From Deltaproteobacteria bacterium UBA6601 (GTDB lineage Bacteria > Myxococcota_A > UBA796 > UBA9615), in the NCBI GenBank assembly GCA_002433485.1, contig DJIF01000127.1:1770-65769 (forward strand): a DNA stretch of 64,000 nt, given 5' to 3'. The position numbers and the translations under genes were made by a program. The notes beneath the pieces are model-generated. The model did no database searches. It saw only the letters and a list, made by a program, of their open reading frames with translations, and was not told the origin of the DNA. Below are positions 24,425-33,154 of this stretch, piece by piece; the stretch's first letter is position 1; the number at the start of each line of letters is the position of its first letter.

Positions 24425-25401
24425 CCGCTTACTCCATGGACCCAGCCGCCGATACCCTGGGCCTCTATTCGCTCGCCACTAAGCCAACGGACGCCTTTGC
24501 CTTCCTGTACCTCGCCCACGGTAAAGAAGCCCTCTAGCGGCTCTGAAGTACAGATCAGTAGCTCGTAGTCTTCGCCACCAGTGAGGGTAAGGTTGGCTGC
24601 TCTGGATTCTCCAGCGACCGCGATGAGCTCGGGATCGAGCAGTGCCTGGCGGTCCAGTAGCAAGGCACAGGAAGAGGCCTTGCTGAGATGTTCGGCGTCG
24701 GCCAGCAGCCCATCTGAGATGTCAATGGCTGCCGTCGCGGTCTGGAGGCTGTTGAGCAGGTCGAGGCGCGCACAGGGACGCCGCCATGCCTGGAGTGCCC
24801 GTGCAGCGAGCTGTTCAGGTGGTTCTGCTTCAGCGCTGAGTAAGGACTCGACCGCCAGGGCAGCCCAGCCACAGCGGCCGCTGAGCTGTAGGAGCTGTCC
24901 TGGTTGCGCACCGGCTCGACACAGAGGCGCACCCAGTGGTTGGCCGATCACCGTTAGGCTCAGCACCAGTCCAGCGGGACTTGAGGTGGTGTCTCCGCCA
25001 AGCACCGGGCAGTCCCAGTGGCGGGCTGCTTCGCCGATACCGGCGATCACTCCGTCCAGCCAGCTGCAATCCTGGAAGTCATTGGCAGGGACGCTCACCG
25101 CCAGCAGGAAACCCACTGGCTGCGCCCGGCAGGCCGCGAGATCACTGAGCGCCGCTTGCAGACTGCGCCAGCCGAGGTCCTGCGGGCTGCACCAGCGGCG
25201 CTGGAAGTGAACCCCTTCGGCAATCGTGTCCACCGATATGGTGAGGGCACCGGGACTCTTCAGCCAGACCGCGTCGTCGCCGGCTCGATAGGGGCCCGAA
25301 GCTAAGGGCGCCGGCATCATTCCAAGCCAACGTTCAATGGCTTGAAATTCACCTGCTCCTGCTCCTGCTTCGGTTCGGTCGGCACTCGGTGTGGCGTTCA
25401 A
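24421..25401 (-). CDS. thiL: thiamine-monophosphate kinase ThiL
   Basis: ThiL phosphorylates thiamine phosphate to thiamine diphosphate, the active cofactor, using ATP. The 326-residue protein carries the family motifs: GDDAVW near residue 41, SVDTIAEGVHF (about 56-66), GGDTTSS (about 139-145), DISDGLLADAEHLS (about 228-241) and TGGEDYELL (about 275-283). It lies between a periplasmic-binding protein gene and the CorC pair, with four-base overlaps on both sides. No TPP riboswitch was seen. This ThiL is ordinary; its company with cell-envelope genes is not functionally explained. Confidence 0.93.
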   Translation of the reverse strand: MNATPSADRTEAGAGAGEFQAIERWLGMMPAPLASGPYRAGDDAVWLKSPGALTISVDTIAEGVHFQRRWCSPQDLGWRSLQAALSDLAACRAQPVGFLLAVSVPANDFQDCSWLDGVIAGIGEAARHWDCPVLGGDTTSSPAGLVLSLTVIGQPLGAPLCRAGAQPGQLLQLSGRCGWAALAVESLLSAEAEPPEQLAARALQAWRRPCARLDLLNSLQTATAAIDISDGLLADAEHLSKASSCALLLDRQALLDPELIAVAGESRAANLTLTGGEDYELLICTSEPLEGFFTVGEVQEGKGVRWLSGERIEAQGIGGWVHGVSG

Positions 25402-27533
25402 GGTTTGTTGCTCTCGGTGGGTGCTAGCGGGGTCGGCCCGCCTTCTGTGGCCGGTCCACTGCCGGTCTCGCCGTTGCCGGCGGGCCCAGGCTCTGTCTCG
25501 TCGTCATTGACTGCCTTGGCGGGGGCGGGCCATAGCTGGACGATTGCCCCTTTGCGTACGGTGAGACACAGCATCTCGTGGCGCATCTCGCCACTTGTTC
25601 GCACTCCGCGCGCTCCGGTTACTGATTCTTGTGGCGAGGCTAGACTCAGGCGTCTTTGGAACTCTCGGCGCGATAGTCTCTCCCCGTCGGCGAGCAGTTG
25701 CTGGGCCAGTAGAGCCGCGTCATAGGCGTTGGCCTCGATGATAGAGGGCTCCTTCTGGTAGGCCGCCCGGTAGGCCTGGGCGAAGCCTTGGACTGTACTC
25801 TCAGCGCTGTCCAGGAAGAAACTGTCGACCAGCACCACCCCTTCGGTGTACTTGCCGCCACGACTTACCAGTTCCGGGTGATTGAGGGCGGCGCCTCCCA
25901 TCAGGACCACAGGGGGGTAGTCCTGCGCCGGTAGGTGACTGCCAAGGTTTATTTCTTCAAACAGGAAGCCAGGCGCCAGCATGCTGACCCGTTTGTAGTT
26001 GTCCGGCACGAAAACCGCCTGAAAGTCGACCCCTGGAACCACCACCGCAGGGAGCTCTTCATCCGAACCACGCCGCGGCAGTGGGGGAGGCTCAGCCTCG
26101 AGCTTAGCCAACTGCGGCTTGCTGCGCTGGTCCAGGAAAGGAAGCGGCAGGTCGGCCTCTGCTGGCGGGTTCTTCAGGTAATGGGTTCCCTTAATGCGCA
26201 TCGCGGTCTCACGAAAGTCGGTCGCCCCTGGTGCATAGGACTCAATGCTGGTGACTTCTGCGCCAGCTGCCGTGGCCTGGGTCCAGAACCGCTCGGCGAG
26301 TCGAGCGCTGCTCTCTTTGGCGGGATAGGCGATCGCGAATGCGCTCAGACCCATGCGCTGTACGGCGTGCTCCACCAGAGCGTCGACCTGTTCCTCGGCC
26401 GTTACCCAGGTATTGAAGATGCTGGAGCGCCCTTCAGCGAGACCGGGGCGTTGCACCATCATTAAAGTGGGCAGAGCCAACTCTTGAGCCTGTTGGGCGA
26501 CCAGTTCTCCTTCAGCGCTGAGCAGCGGGCCAAGAACCGCCACAGCCTTGTGCTGCTCAGCCAGCTCGTTGAGGCCGGCCGCGGCTAGCTCCGGGTCTCC
26601 GGTCGTGTCCAGAGTGATCATCTCGACAGCGGGCCAGCCCAGTTCCTCCGCTCTGGACTGAGCCAGCTGGATGCCCCGTTGGGCGAGCTCTCCGACCGCT
26701 GCATAGCGGCCGCTGAGCGGCAGCAGTACGCCGAGGGTTCGTCCGGCGCTGCCCGTGACCTCTGCTGCCCAGGCTGTCGCGCCTGGTACCTCGCTCAGCA
26801 GCGGGTGGGTGGGGTGGCGCCTGGCAAAGGACATGCGGGCCGGGTCGCTCTCGGGACTGTCGAGCAGAGCCCCTTGGACCTCCAGCAGCAGGAAGCCAGC
26901 CAGCCCTGCTACTCCAGGGCTGGGGTGGTTCCGTTCCAGCGCGCTTAGCTGGGCTTCGTCCAGCTGACTTGCGGCTTTACGGCTCTCAACCAGATCCCCG
27001 GGGATTTCGAAGTAGGCTCTATCGAGCAGTAAACCGCTGGCTTCGATGGCCGCGCGGTGTTCTCCAGCGAACAGTCGAAGCTGGACCAGCTCGCGGGCGG
27101 CGCTGGCGCTGCGTAAGGGGTCGGAGTCGTTGACTGCCACGTTGCGTAGGGCGGCAGGTGCGGCATCGAGGCGACCCTCTCGGGCCAGGCAGATGGCGAG
27201 CTGATATTGCAGCTTGGGAAGTTCTTCCCGCCCGCCCAGCTGGAGGTAGGATTCCAGGCTTGCACGCGCTTCACGCCAGCGCTCAAGCGCCATTGCCGAT
27301 CTCCCGGCGGCCCGATGCGCGCTGAGCCGATGTTCGCTGTCCGGGAACCGGGTTAGCAGTTGTTCGGCTAGTTTCAGTACCTTTTCGTGCTGCCCTTCGG
27401 TAGCAGCTTGCTGGAGCTGTTGTGCGGTGCGCTGCTCTTTCCGCGAAGGCCCTGCCCCCAGTAGGCAGATGGCCAGCAGCACCAGCAATACGCTGCGCGG
27501 GTAGGGATACGGCCGGGAAGAAAGAGTGTTCAA
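25398..27533 (-). CDS. periplasmic TPR plus type 1 periplasmic-binding protein (LpoA/PBP-activator-like)
   Basis: The 711-residue protein has a signal sequence (hydrophobic about 14-27, ending AGPS), helical TPR-like repeats (about 35-215) and a type 1 periplasmic-binding fold (about 260-640: LGVLLPLSGRYAAVGELAQRGIQLA, VAVLGPLLSAEGELVAQQA). This order is that of LpoA, the lipoprotein that activates penicillin-binding protein 1a, and of related amino-acid receptor-like proteins. Unlike LpoA there is no lipobox Cys, so it is secreted or anchored by its signal only. A Pro/Glu-rich insert (about 465-500) and a low-complexity C-terminus (about 680-711) are additions. It overlaps dnaJ and thiL by four bases each. 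A role in peptidoglycan synthesis is inference. Confidence 0.7.
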   Translation of the reverse strand: MNTLSSRPYPYPRSVLLVLLAICLLGAGPSRKEQRTAQQLQQAATEGQHEKVLKLAEQLLTRFPDSEHRLSAHRAAGRSAMALERWREARASLESYLQLGGREELPKLQYQLAICLAREGRLDAAPAALRNVAVNDSDPLRSASAARELVQLRLFAGEHRAAIEASGLLLDRAYFEIPGDLVESRKAASQLDEAQLSALERNHPSPGVAGLAGFLLLEVQGALLDSPESDPARMSFARRHPTHPLLSEVPGATAWAAEVTGSAGRTLGVLLPLSGRYAAVGELAQRGIQLAQSRAEELGWPAVEMITLDTTGDPELAAAGLNELAEQHKAVAVLGPLLSAEGELVAQQAQELALPTLMMVQRPGLAEGRSSIFNTWVTAEEQVDALVEHAVQRMGLSAFAIAYPAKESSARLAERFWTQATAAGAEVTSIESYAPGATDFRETAMRIKGTHYLKNPPAEADLPLPFLDQRSKPQLAKLEAEPPPLPRRGSDEELPAVVVPGVDFQAVFVPDNYKRVSMLAPGFLFEEINLGSHLPAQDYPPVVLMGGAALNHPELVSRGGKYTEGVVLVDSFFLDSAESTVQGFAQAYRAAYQKEPSIIEANAYDAALLAQQLLADGERLSRREFQRRLSLASPQESVTGARGVRTSGEMRHEMLCLTVRKGAIVQLWPAPAKAVNDDETEPGPAGNGETGSGPATEGGPTPLAPTESNKP

Positions 27534-28501
27534 GAAGCCTTCTCGGTCGTGGAGTTCGCGTTTTCGGTGGTCAGTCGCTCGTATTCGTCCAGGGCCTCCA
27601 TGTAGCGTTTGCGGAGCGCTGATGTGCTGCCGGATAGGTGCTGGTCCAGCTTGAGCAGTTCTTCTCGTTGCTGAGGGCTGAGCTGCGCAGGCAGGTCCAG
27701 CAGCACTTTGACGTAGAGGTCACCGGGAGCCGACCGCTGTCCTTGCTTGAGGACCGTGACTCCCTTGCCCCGAAGGGTGAGGACTGCTCCTGGCTGAGTT
27801 CCGGGGGGAATGCGAATGATGGCTGGGCCTTCCAGGGTAGCGACGCTGAGTTCTGCACCCAAGACAGACTGAGCGTAGCTGATCGGAAGGTCACAGAACA
27901 GGTCGCTGCCGCTGCGCTTGAAATAGCCATGATCGGCGACGTTCACGACCACATAAAGGTCTCCCTGACGGTCCCCGTCCCTGCCGCTGCGCCCCTTGCC
28001 GCGGACCTTGAGTTTCTGGCCTGTGTCTACGCCTGCCGGCACCCGCACCCGCAGCTTCTCCTCGACCTGCTCTCCTCCTGGCAGCTTGCGCTTGAAGTTC
28101 ACCTCCTTCTGGCAGCCCAGCGCGGCCTCCATCAGGGAGATGGTCACTGTGTAGCGGAGGTCCTGTGGGCTTGCCCGGTGCTTCTTTCGCGAGCGCGAGC
28201 CGAACAGATCGCGAAACATGGTGCCCATGAGGCTGGCCAGATCGATGTCATCGGCAGCACCGAAAGGTCCTTGATCGCGGCCATCACTGAGGACCCTGCC
28301 AAAGCGGTCGTACTGAGCCCGGCGAGTCGGGTCTGAGAGCACCTGGTAGGCGTAGGTGACTTCCTTAAATCGTTGGTCTGCACCCTGCTCCTGGTTGCGG
28401 TCAGGGTGAAAGCGTCGGGCCTGCCGGCGGAACGCTGCTTTGAGCTCTTCAGGGTCGGCAGAACGCTCTACCTGAAGTAGCTGATAGAGGTCAGGTCGCA
28501 C
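27530..28501 (-). CDS. dnaJ: DnaJ-type co-chaperone without zinc finger
   Basis: The 323-residue J protein delivers clients to DnaK and stimulates its ATPase. The J domain (1-70) has the essential His32-Pro33-Asp34. A short Gly/Phe region (GPFG) follows and then two beta-barrel client-binding domains (about 120-300, VRVPAGVDTGQKLKVRGKG, LSVATLEGPAIIRIPPGTQPG). The four CxxCxGxG repeats of DnaJ are absent, so it is of the CbpA/type B class although it sits in the grpE-dnaK-dnaJ position. Start GTG at 28501, with AAGGAGGT 12 bases upstream. No zinc-finger DnaJ is in the window. The stop overlaps the next start by four bases. Confidence 0.92.
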   Translation of the reverse strand: MRPDLYQLLQVERSADPEELKAAFRRQARRFHPDRNQEQGADQRFKEVTYAYQVLSDPTRRAQYDRFGRVLSDGRDQGPFGAADDIDLASLMGTMFRDLFGSRSRKKHRASPQDLRYTVTISLMEAALGCQKEVNFKRKLPGGEQVEEKLRVRVPAGVDTGQKLKVRGKGRSGRDGDRQGDLYVVVNVADHGYFKRSGSDLFCDLPISYAQSVLGAELSVATLEGPAIIRIPPGTQPGAVLTLRGKGVTVLKQGQRSAPGDLYVKVLLDLPAQLSPQQREELLKLDQHLSGSTSALRKRYMEALDEYERLTTENANSTTEKAS

Positions 28502-28546
28502 GGTTGGCCTCTGACCTCCTTACAGCGGGAGCGCCGTGGAGGCGGC

Positions 28547-30451
28547 TCACAGGTCCTGATTCTCAGCCGGCTGTTCCTCACCCGCCTCGCCATCACCGAA
28601 CTCGTCGAAGTCCATGGAGTCGACCATGGCGTCGGCGCTGTCTACCGCGCCGGCGTAGAGCACATCGGCGATGATCTGGGACTTCTCTGCGAGCAATTCG
28701 TGTGCGTCTTGCATCGCGCTGATGTCATTATCAGCGAGGGAGTCCTTGGCTTTCTGAACGGCCTCTCGGATGGCGATAAGGTCGTCGAAGTCGAGGGCTT
28801 CTCCATACTCTTCAAGGCTGCGTTCAGTGGTGTAGAGCAGACCTTCAACGCTGTTCTTGAGGTCGGCCTTGTCGCGGCGCATCCGGTCCTCTTCGCGGTA
28901 TTCGTCGGCTTCCCGAACCATGCGTCGGATATCCTCCTCGCTGAGTCCAGAGTTGGACACCACCTGTACCGCCTGCTTGCGTCCTGTACCCAGGTCTTTA
29001 GCGCTGACATTGAGGATGCCGTTGGCGTCGATCTCGAAGGTCACTTCAATTTGGGGCAGGCCGCGCGGTGCGGGGGGCAGCCCTGTCAACTCGAAGCGGG
29101 ATAGAGTCTGGTTGTCCTCGATCATTTCCCGTTCGCCCTGGGCGACGTGGACGTTAACCATCGGCTGATTGTCCTGGGCCGTGGTGAAGATCTCGTGCTT
29201 TTTGCAGGGGATTGTGGTGTTTCGAGGAATCAGCGCATGGAACACGCCACCAGCAATCTCGATGCCCAGGCTCAAGGGGGTGACGTCCAGAAGTAGGACA
29301 TCCTTGGTGTCGCCCGCCAGGACCGAGCCTTGGATAGCGGCGCCAGCGGCTACAACCTCGTCTGGATTGACGCTGGTGTTGGGTTCCTTGCCGAAGATCT
29401 CGGTGACCATTTCCCGGACCTTTGGCATGCGCGTCATGCCGCCCACCAGCAGCACTTCGTTCAGGTCGTCGGCAGAGAGTCCAGCATCTTTGAGCGCCTG
29501 TTCGCAGGGAATCCGCAGGCGTTTGATCAGCTCTTCGACCATTCCCTCGAACTGAGCCCGGCTAAGCTCACCCTGAAGGTGGCGGGGCCCGCTGTCATCA
29601 ACCGTGATAAAGGGCAGGTTGAGGGTCGTCTCAAGGGCAGAGCTGAGCTCATGTTTGGCCTTCTCGCAGGCCTCCTTGATCCGTTGCAGCGCGACCGTAT
29701 CACCACGCAGGTCAATGCTGGTGTCGTCCTCAAAGACCTTGATGTAGTGCTCAATAAGAGCCTGATCGAAGTCTTCGCCGCCGAGAAAGGTGTCACCGGA
29801 GGTAGAGCGAACCTCGAAGACGCCATCACTTAACTCCAGAATGGAGACGTCGAAGGTGCCGCCGCCGAGGTCGAATACCGCAATACGCTCGTCGCCGTTG
29901 CTCTCTAGGCCGTAGGCGAGCGCGGCTGCAGTGGGCTCATTGATGATCCGCAGGACTTCAAGGCCAGCGATGCGACCGGCGTCTTTGGTTGCCTGGCGCT
30001 GCGCGTCGTTGAAGTAGGCCGGTACGGTGATAATGGCCTTCTCTACCGGCTCTCCGAGAAAGTCCTCGGCGGTGGCCTTGATGGACTCCAGGATGATGGC
30101 GCTGACCTGCGGGGGTGAGAGCTTGTTGCCGTCTACATCGACCCAGGCGTCACCATTTTCGGCTTCAACGATCTTGAACGGGCTGGTGTTCAGGGCGCGC
30201 TGAACTTCCTCTTCCTCGAAGCGCCGTCCTATCAAGCGTTTGATGGCGAACAGAGTGCTGTCGGGGTTGGTGAGCGCCTGGCGTCGGGCAATTTGCCCGA
30301 CCAGCCGCTCACCATCGTCGGTGAATGCGACCACCGACGGGGTCGTCCTAGACCCCTCTGAGTTGGGAATGATTACCTGGTCTCCGTTGTCGAGAACAGA
30401 GACACAGGAGTTGGTGGTTCCCAGGTCAATGCCAATGATCTTACCGCTCAT
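28547..30451 (-). CDS. dnaK: chaperone DnaK (Hsp70)
   Basis: A canonical 634-residue DnaK. ATPase domain about 1-380 (IGIDLGTTNSCVSV, AYFNDAQRQATKDAGRIAGL, VFDLGGGTFDVSI, LVGGMTRMP), interdomain linker VLLLDVTPLSLGI, substrate-binding beta domain to about 505 (ANGILNVSAKDLGTG), helical lid to about 605 and a flexible acidic C-terminus (EEQPAENQDL; the E. coli-like EEVKD end is absent). It folds and refolds cytoplasmic proteins with GrpE and DnaJ, whose genes flank it 45 bp on each side. GGAG lies before the ATG. It has the 24-residue segment in the first lobe usual for Gram-negative DnaK. Confidence 0.97.
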   Translation of the reverse strand: MSGKIIGIDLGTTNSCVSVLDNGDQVIIPNSEGSRTTPSVVAFTDDGERLVGQIARRQALTNPDSTLFAIKRLIGRRFEEEEVQRALNTSPFKIVEAENGDAWVDVDGNKLSPPQVSAIILESIKATAEDFLGEPVEKAIITVPAYFNDAQRQATKDAGRIAGLEVLRIINEPTAAALAYGLESNGDERIAVFDLGGGTFDVSILELSDGVFEVRSTSGDTFLGGEDFDQALIEHYIKVFEDDTSIDLRGDTVALQRIKEACEKAKHELSSALETTLNLPFITVDDSGPRHLQGELSRAQFEGMVEELIKRLRIPCEQALKDAGLSADDLNEVLLVGGMTRMPKVREMVTEIFGKEPNTSVNPDEVVAAGAAIQGSVLAGDTKDVLLLDVTPLSLGIEIAGGVFHALIPRNTTIPCKKHEIFTTAQDNQPMVNVHVAQGEREMIEDNQTLSRFELTGLPPAPRGLPQIEVTFEIDANGILNVSAKDLGTGRKQAVQVVSNSGLSEEDIRRMVREADEYREEDRMRRDKADLKNSVEGLLYTTERSLEEYGEALDFDDLIAIREAVQKAKDSLADNDISAMQDAHELLAEKSQIIADVLYAGAVDSADAMVDSMDFDEFGDGEAGEEQPAENQDL

Positions 30452-30495
30452 CTTTTCTCCAACTCAGCAACCTCCGAGTTCGCTGCCTCGGACTC

Positions 30496-31812
30496 TCAGT
30501 TCTGCTCTTCCGTTTCAGTGGAACGCTCGGCGGTCGGCGCGGCTCCTTCTGCCGTGGTCACCTTGCGCTTACGCCGCCTTCTCTTTCGCTTGCGGGGAGC
30601 TGCTGTAGCTTCTCCCTCTAACGGTGCTGCTCCCGCTCCCGCTTCAGCTTCAGCCGCTGGCTTCTTGCGTCGGCGACGCTTTTTGCGGGTCTTTTTCTTT
30701 GGTGTTTCGGCACTGCTGGCCTGCTGTGCCTCTGCTTCGCTATCGCCCGATGCCCGAGCACCTGTCGCTGCTAGCTTGGGCGGCGGGCTGCTGCCGTCAC
30801 CGGTGCTGACCACGACCATTGAAGCGCGTACCAGCCGACCGTTGAGCAACAGCCCCTTTTGGAGGGAGCGGATGACGCTGCCGCTGGTGACCGTTTCGTG
30901 CTGCTCCTGGCCGACCGCTTCGTGAAAGCTGGGGTCAAAGCTCTCTCCCTCAGCAGGCTCGATCTGGGTTGCTCCAGCGCGCTGCAGTACGTCAACGAAC
31001 TGCTCGAGGGTCATAGCTACGCCCTTGCCCAGGGCTGAGTCGCGATGGTCGCCAGAGTGTTCGAGGGCTCGCTCTAGATTGTCGAGGACTTCGAGCAGCT
31101 CCTTGAGCAGCTTCTCCGCGGCAAATTTGCGGGTCTCCTCCTGCTCTCGCTCAGCGCGGGCACGGAAGGTCTTGAATTCACGACCGGCTGATGCTTGCTG
31201 CCGGGCTGCCTGGACCAATTGTGCCTCGAGTGTTGCGACCCGGTCCTCGGCAGTCTGCAGCTCCAACTCACGTCGCGAAAGATTGCGACTGACTTCATTG
31301 AGCTGTCTTCTCAGTGCTGTCGCTTCTCGCTGTGCCTCGGCGACGGCCTCGCTCTCGTTACTGCCGCCAAGAGCCGCCAAAGCCGCAGCCGGTGGCTCGG
31401 AATCTTCGCCAGCGTCGTCATCAAAATCGGGAAACGCCAGATCCGGGTCGTCGTCTGAGACCAGGGTGCCAAAGGAGCCTGAGAGCAACTGTTCGATCTC
31501 GCTCTCGGTGTCGGCGATAGCCACAGCAGGACCCTGCTCTGCCTGTCCTTCGGCCTCATCGGCACCAGCCCCGGGGCTAGCTGTTTTCGCCATCTGTTCG
31601 CGTAGAAAATCGACCGGGAGGTCTACCGATGTGGAGTCGATTTCAAAGTCGAACTCCAGGTCCTCTTCGAATTCTTCGATGTCTTCAGGCTCCTGGTCGA
31701 CCTCGGGGGCATCGCGCGTTGCGCGTGCTTCCTGGACCCGACGGTCGGTTGCTTCGACCGCGGCAGAGAACAGTTGTGCGAGGTCGTCGTTTTCCACCCG
31801 TCTTGTCTTCAT
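30496..31812 (-). CDS. grpE: GrpE nucleotide-exchange factor with long acidic N-arm and polybasic C-tail
   Basis: GrpE releases ADP from DnaK. The core is at about 160-340: a long coiled coil (LRRQLNEVSRNL to NLERALEH) and the beta-domain with FDPSFHEAV and the GxLLNGRLVRASMVVV end. The whole protein has 438 residues where a typical GrpE has about 190. Residues 1-155 are acidic (EDIEEFEEDLEFDFE, SDDDPDLAFPDFDDD). The C-terminus from about 345 is Ala/Glu-rich with two polybasic blocks (KKKTRKKRRRRKK and RKRKRRRRKRK), like a nucleic-acid-binding tail. ATG 31812 was chosen; a TTG at 31818 is also in frame. A perfect inverted repeat abuts the start codon. Other GrpE proteins do not carry such tails to my knowledge. 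Confidence 0.9.
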   Translation of the reverse strand: MKTRRVENDDLAQLFSAAVEATDRRVQEARATRDAPEVDQEPEDIEEFEEDLEFDFEIDSTSVDLPVDFLREQMAKTASPGAGADEAEGQAEQGPAVAIADTESEIEQLLSGSFGTLVSDDDPDLAFPDFDDDAGEDSEPPAAALAALGGSNESEAVAEAQREATALRRQLNEVSRNLSRRELELQTAEDRVATLEAQLVQAARQQASAGREFKTFRARAEREQEETRKFAAEKLLKELLEVLDNLERALEHSGDHRDSALGKGVAMTLEQFVDVLQRAGATQIEPAEGESFDPSFHEAVGQEQHETVTSGSVIRSLQKGLLLNGRLVRASMVVVSTGDGSSPPPKLAATGARASGDSEAEAQQASSAETPKKKTRKKRRRRKKPAAEAEAGAGAAPLEGEATAAPRKRKRRRRKRKVTTAEGAAPTAERSTETEEQN

Positions 31813-31827
31813 GCTCAAGGCTTGAGC
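31813..31827. repeat. perfect inverted repeat touching the grpE start codon
   Basis: GCTCAAG and CTTGAGC flank a single base, directly upstream of the grpE ATG (31812-31810). In the mRNA this would form a small hairpin ending at the start codon, and no Shine-Dalgarno sequence is visible outside it. It may be an operator half-site pair or a translation control hairpin. Palindromes this short also arise by chance. Confidence 0.4.
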
Positions 31828-31875
31828 AGGCTGCAGTCTACTGAATTGAGCACCAAGACGGTACCCTGATTCGCT

Positions 31876-33111
31876 CTATCCTGCACGCCGCGGCTCAGCG
31901 TGCTGCGAAACGATAGCCCACACCGAGCGCCTGTCAAACAGGCTCGCGACTCTTTGTACCGCATAATCTGTAATAATTACAGAACCTTCCGAAACTCTTA
32001 TCGCTTGGCTGTCTACCTGGATAAGAGCTTCTTCACTGAGTTCTTTGAGGGAGTTTTTCAGGAGTACCGCTGGATCGAATCCAAAGCGCTCGGCAAAACG
32101 TTCTCGACGGAGGCCTCGCCGGGTGCGCAGCGACAGCAATAATTCCTCGTCGATGGCAGCGCGCAGGTCGAGGTCCTCGCTGCCTGCCCATGGTAAGTGA
32201 CCTGTCTTGACGGCGCTCATGTACTTGCGTGGCAGCCGCAGGTTCCACCAGCGCCGGCCCAGACCTGCTGCTCCCCCCTTGGCGGTAAAGCCATGGGCCC
32301 CAGCGCCAAGCCCAAGCCAGCCGCGACCTTCCCAGTACAGCCGATTGTGCCGGCAGCTGTGATCGGTACGGGCGAAGTTGGACACTTCGTAGCGCTCAAA
32401 GCCCCGTGCTGAGGTTTCCTCCAAAGCGCTGATGTACATGTCCCGGAGCAATCCTTCGTTGGGAAGGGGTAGCTTGCCTTCGGCGCGGAGCCTGGCGTAG
32501 GGGGTGCCCTCTTCAATGGTCAGGTTGTACAGGGAGAGGTGCTCAGCGCCGCAGCTTAAAGCCTGCTCCAGATCTGCTCGCCAGTGACAGAGCTGCTGTC
32601 CGGTGACTCCGTACATCAGGTCGACGCTCAGGGAGCGAAAGTCGCACTTGAGAGCTTGCTCGATGGTCTCGCGGGTCTGGGCGACGCTGTGGTCGCGCCC
32701 GAGTACTGCAAGCTGTTCATCGCGAAAGCTCTGACTGCCCAGGCTGAGGCGGGTGATGCCCAGCTTTCGGTATGCCGAGAGTCGTGCCCCATCAACCGTG
32801 CCAGGGTTCACTTCGAAGCTGATCTCAGTCTGGTCATCGATGCCGTAGAGTTTATGGATGCTCTCCAGGGTCCTGCCGACCTCGTTGGGTGGCAGCAGGC
32901 TCGGTGTCCCTCCGCCAAAGTAAATGCTCCTCAGCGGTTCTCCTGCTGGATTCGGCTCTTGCGCCGCGTGGAGCTGCAGTTCGGCTCGGACTGCCTGCAT
33001 GTAGTCGGGGATTAAGGACTCCATTCCCGTGTAGGTGTTGAAGTCACAGTAGGGACATCTTCGTCCGCAGAACGGGATGTGCAGGTAGATTCCACAGGCC
33101 ATGCGCTCCAT
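31876..33111 (-). CDS. hemW: HemW-type radical SAM heme chaperone
   Basis: The 411-residue protein carries the radical SAM cluster motif CxxxCxxC as Cys15, Cys19 and Cys22, followed by Asp-Phe. The Phe in that place, with YLHIPFC before it, marks HemW (heme chaperone) rather than HemN (oxygen-independent coproporphyrinogen oxidase, where a Cys follows). Further family motifs are IYFGGGTPSLL and the C-terminal HemN_C helical domain (LLLSLRTRRGLRRERFAERFG). The open frame begins at 33342, but homology starts at the MERMACGIYLHIPFC segment; AAGGAGGG lies ten bases before 33111. An ATG at 33102 is possible. It is the first gene before grpE (57-63 bp gap), so it may be part of the chaperone operon. 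Confidence 0.88.
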   Translation of the reverse strand: MERMACGIYLHIPFCGRRCPYCDFNTYTGMESLIPDYMQAVRAELQLHAAQEPNPAGEPLRSIYFGGGTPSLLPPNEVGRTLESIHKLYGIDDQTEISFEVNPGTVDGARLSAYRKLGITRLSLGSQSFRDEQLAVLGRDHSVAQTRETIEQALKCDFRSLSVDLMYGVTGQQLCHWRADLEQALSCGAEHLSLYNLTIEEGTPYARLRAEGKLPLPNEGLLRDMYISALEETSARGFERYEVSNFARTDHSCRHNRLYWEGRGWLGLGAGAHGFTAKGGAAGLGRRWWNLRLPRKYMSAVKTGHLPWAGSEDLDLRAAIDEELLLSLRTRRGLRRERFAERFGFDPAVLLKNSLKELSEEALIQVDSQAIRVSEGSVIITDYAVQRVASLFDRRSVWAIVSQHAEPRRAG

Positions 33112-33154
33112 CCTGCCCGAGCCCTCCTTTTCTGTCCCTACCCAAGGTCTGTCG

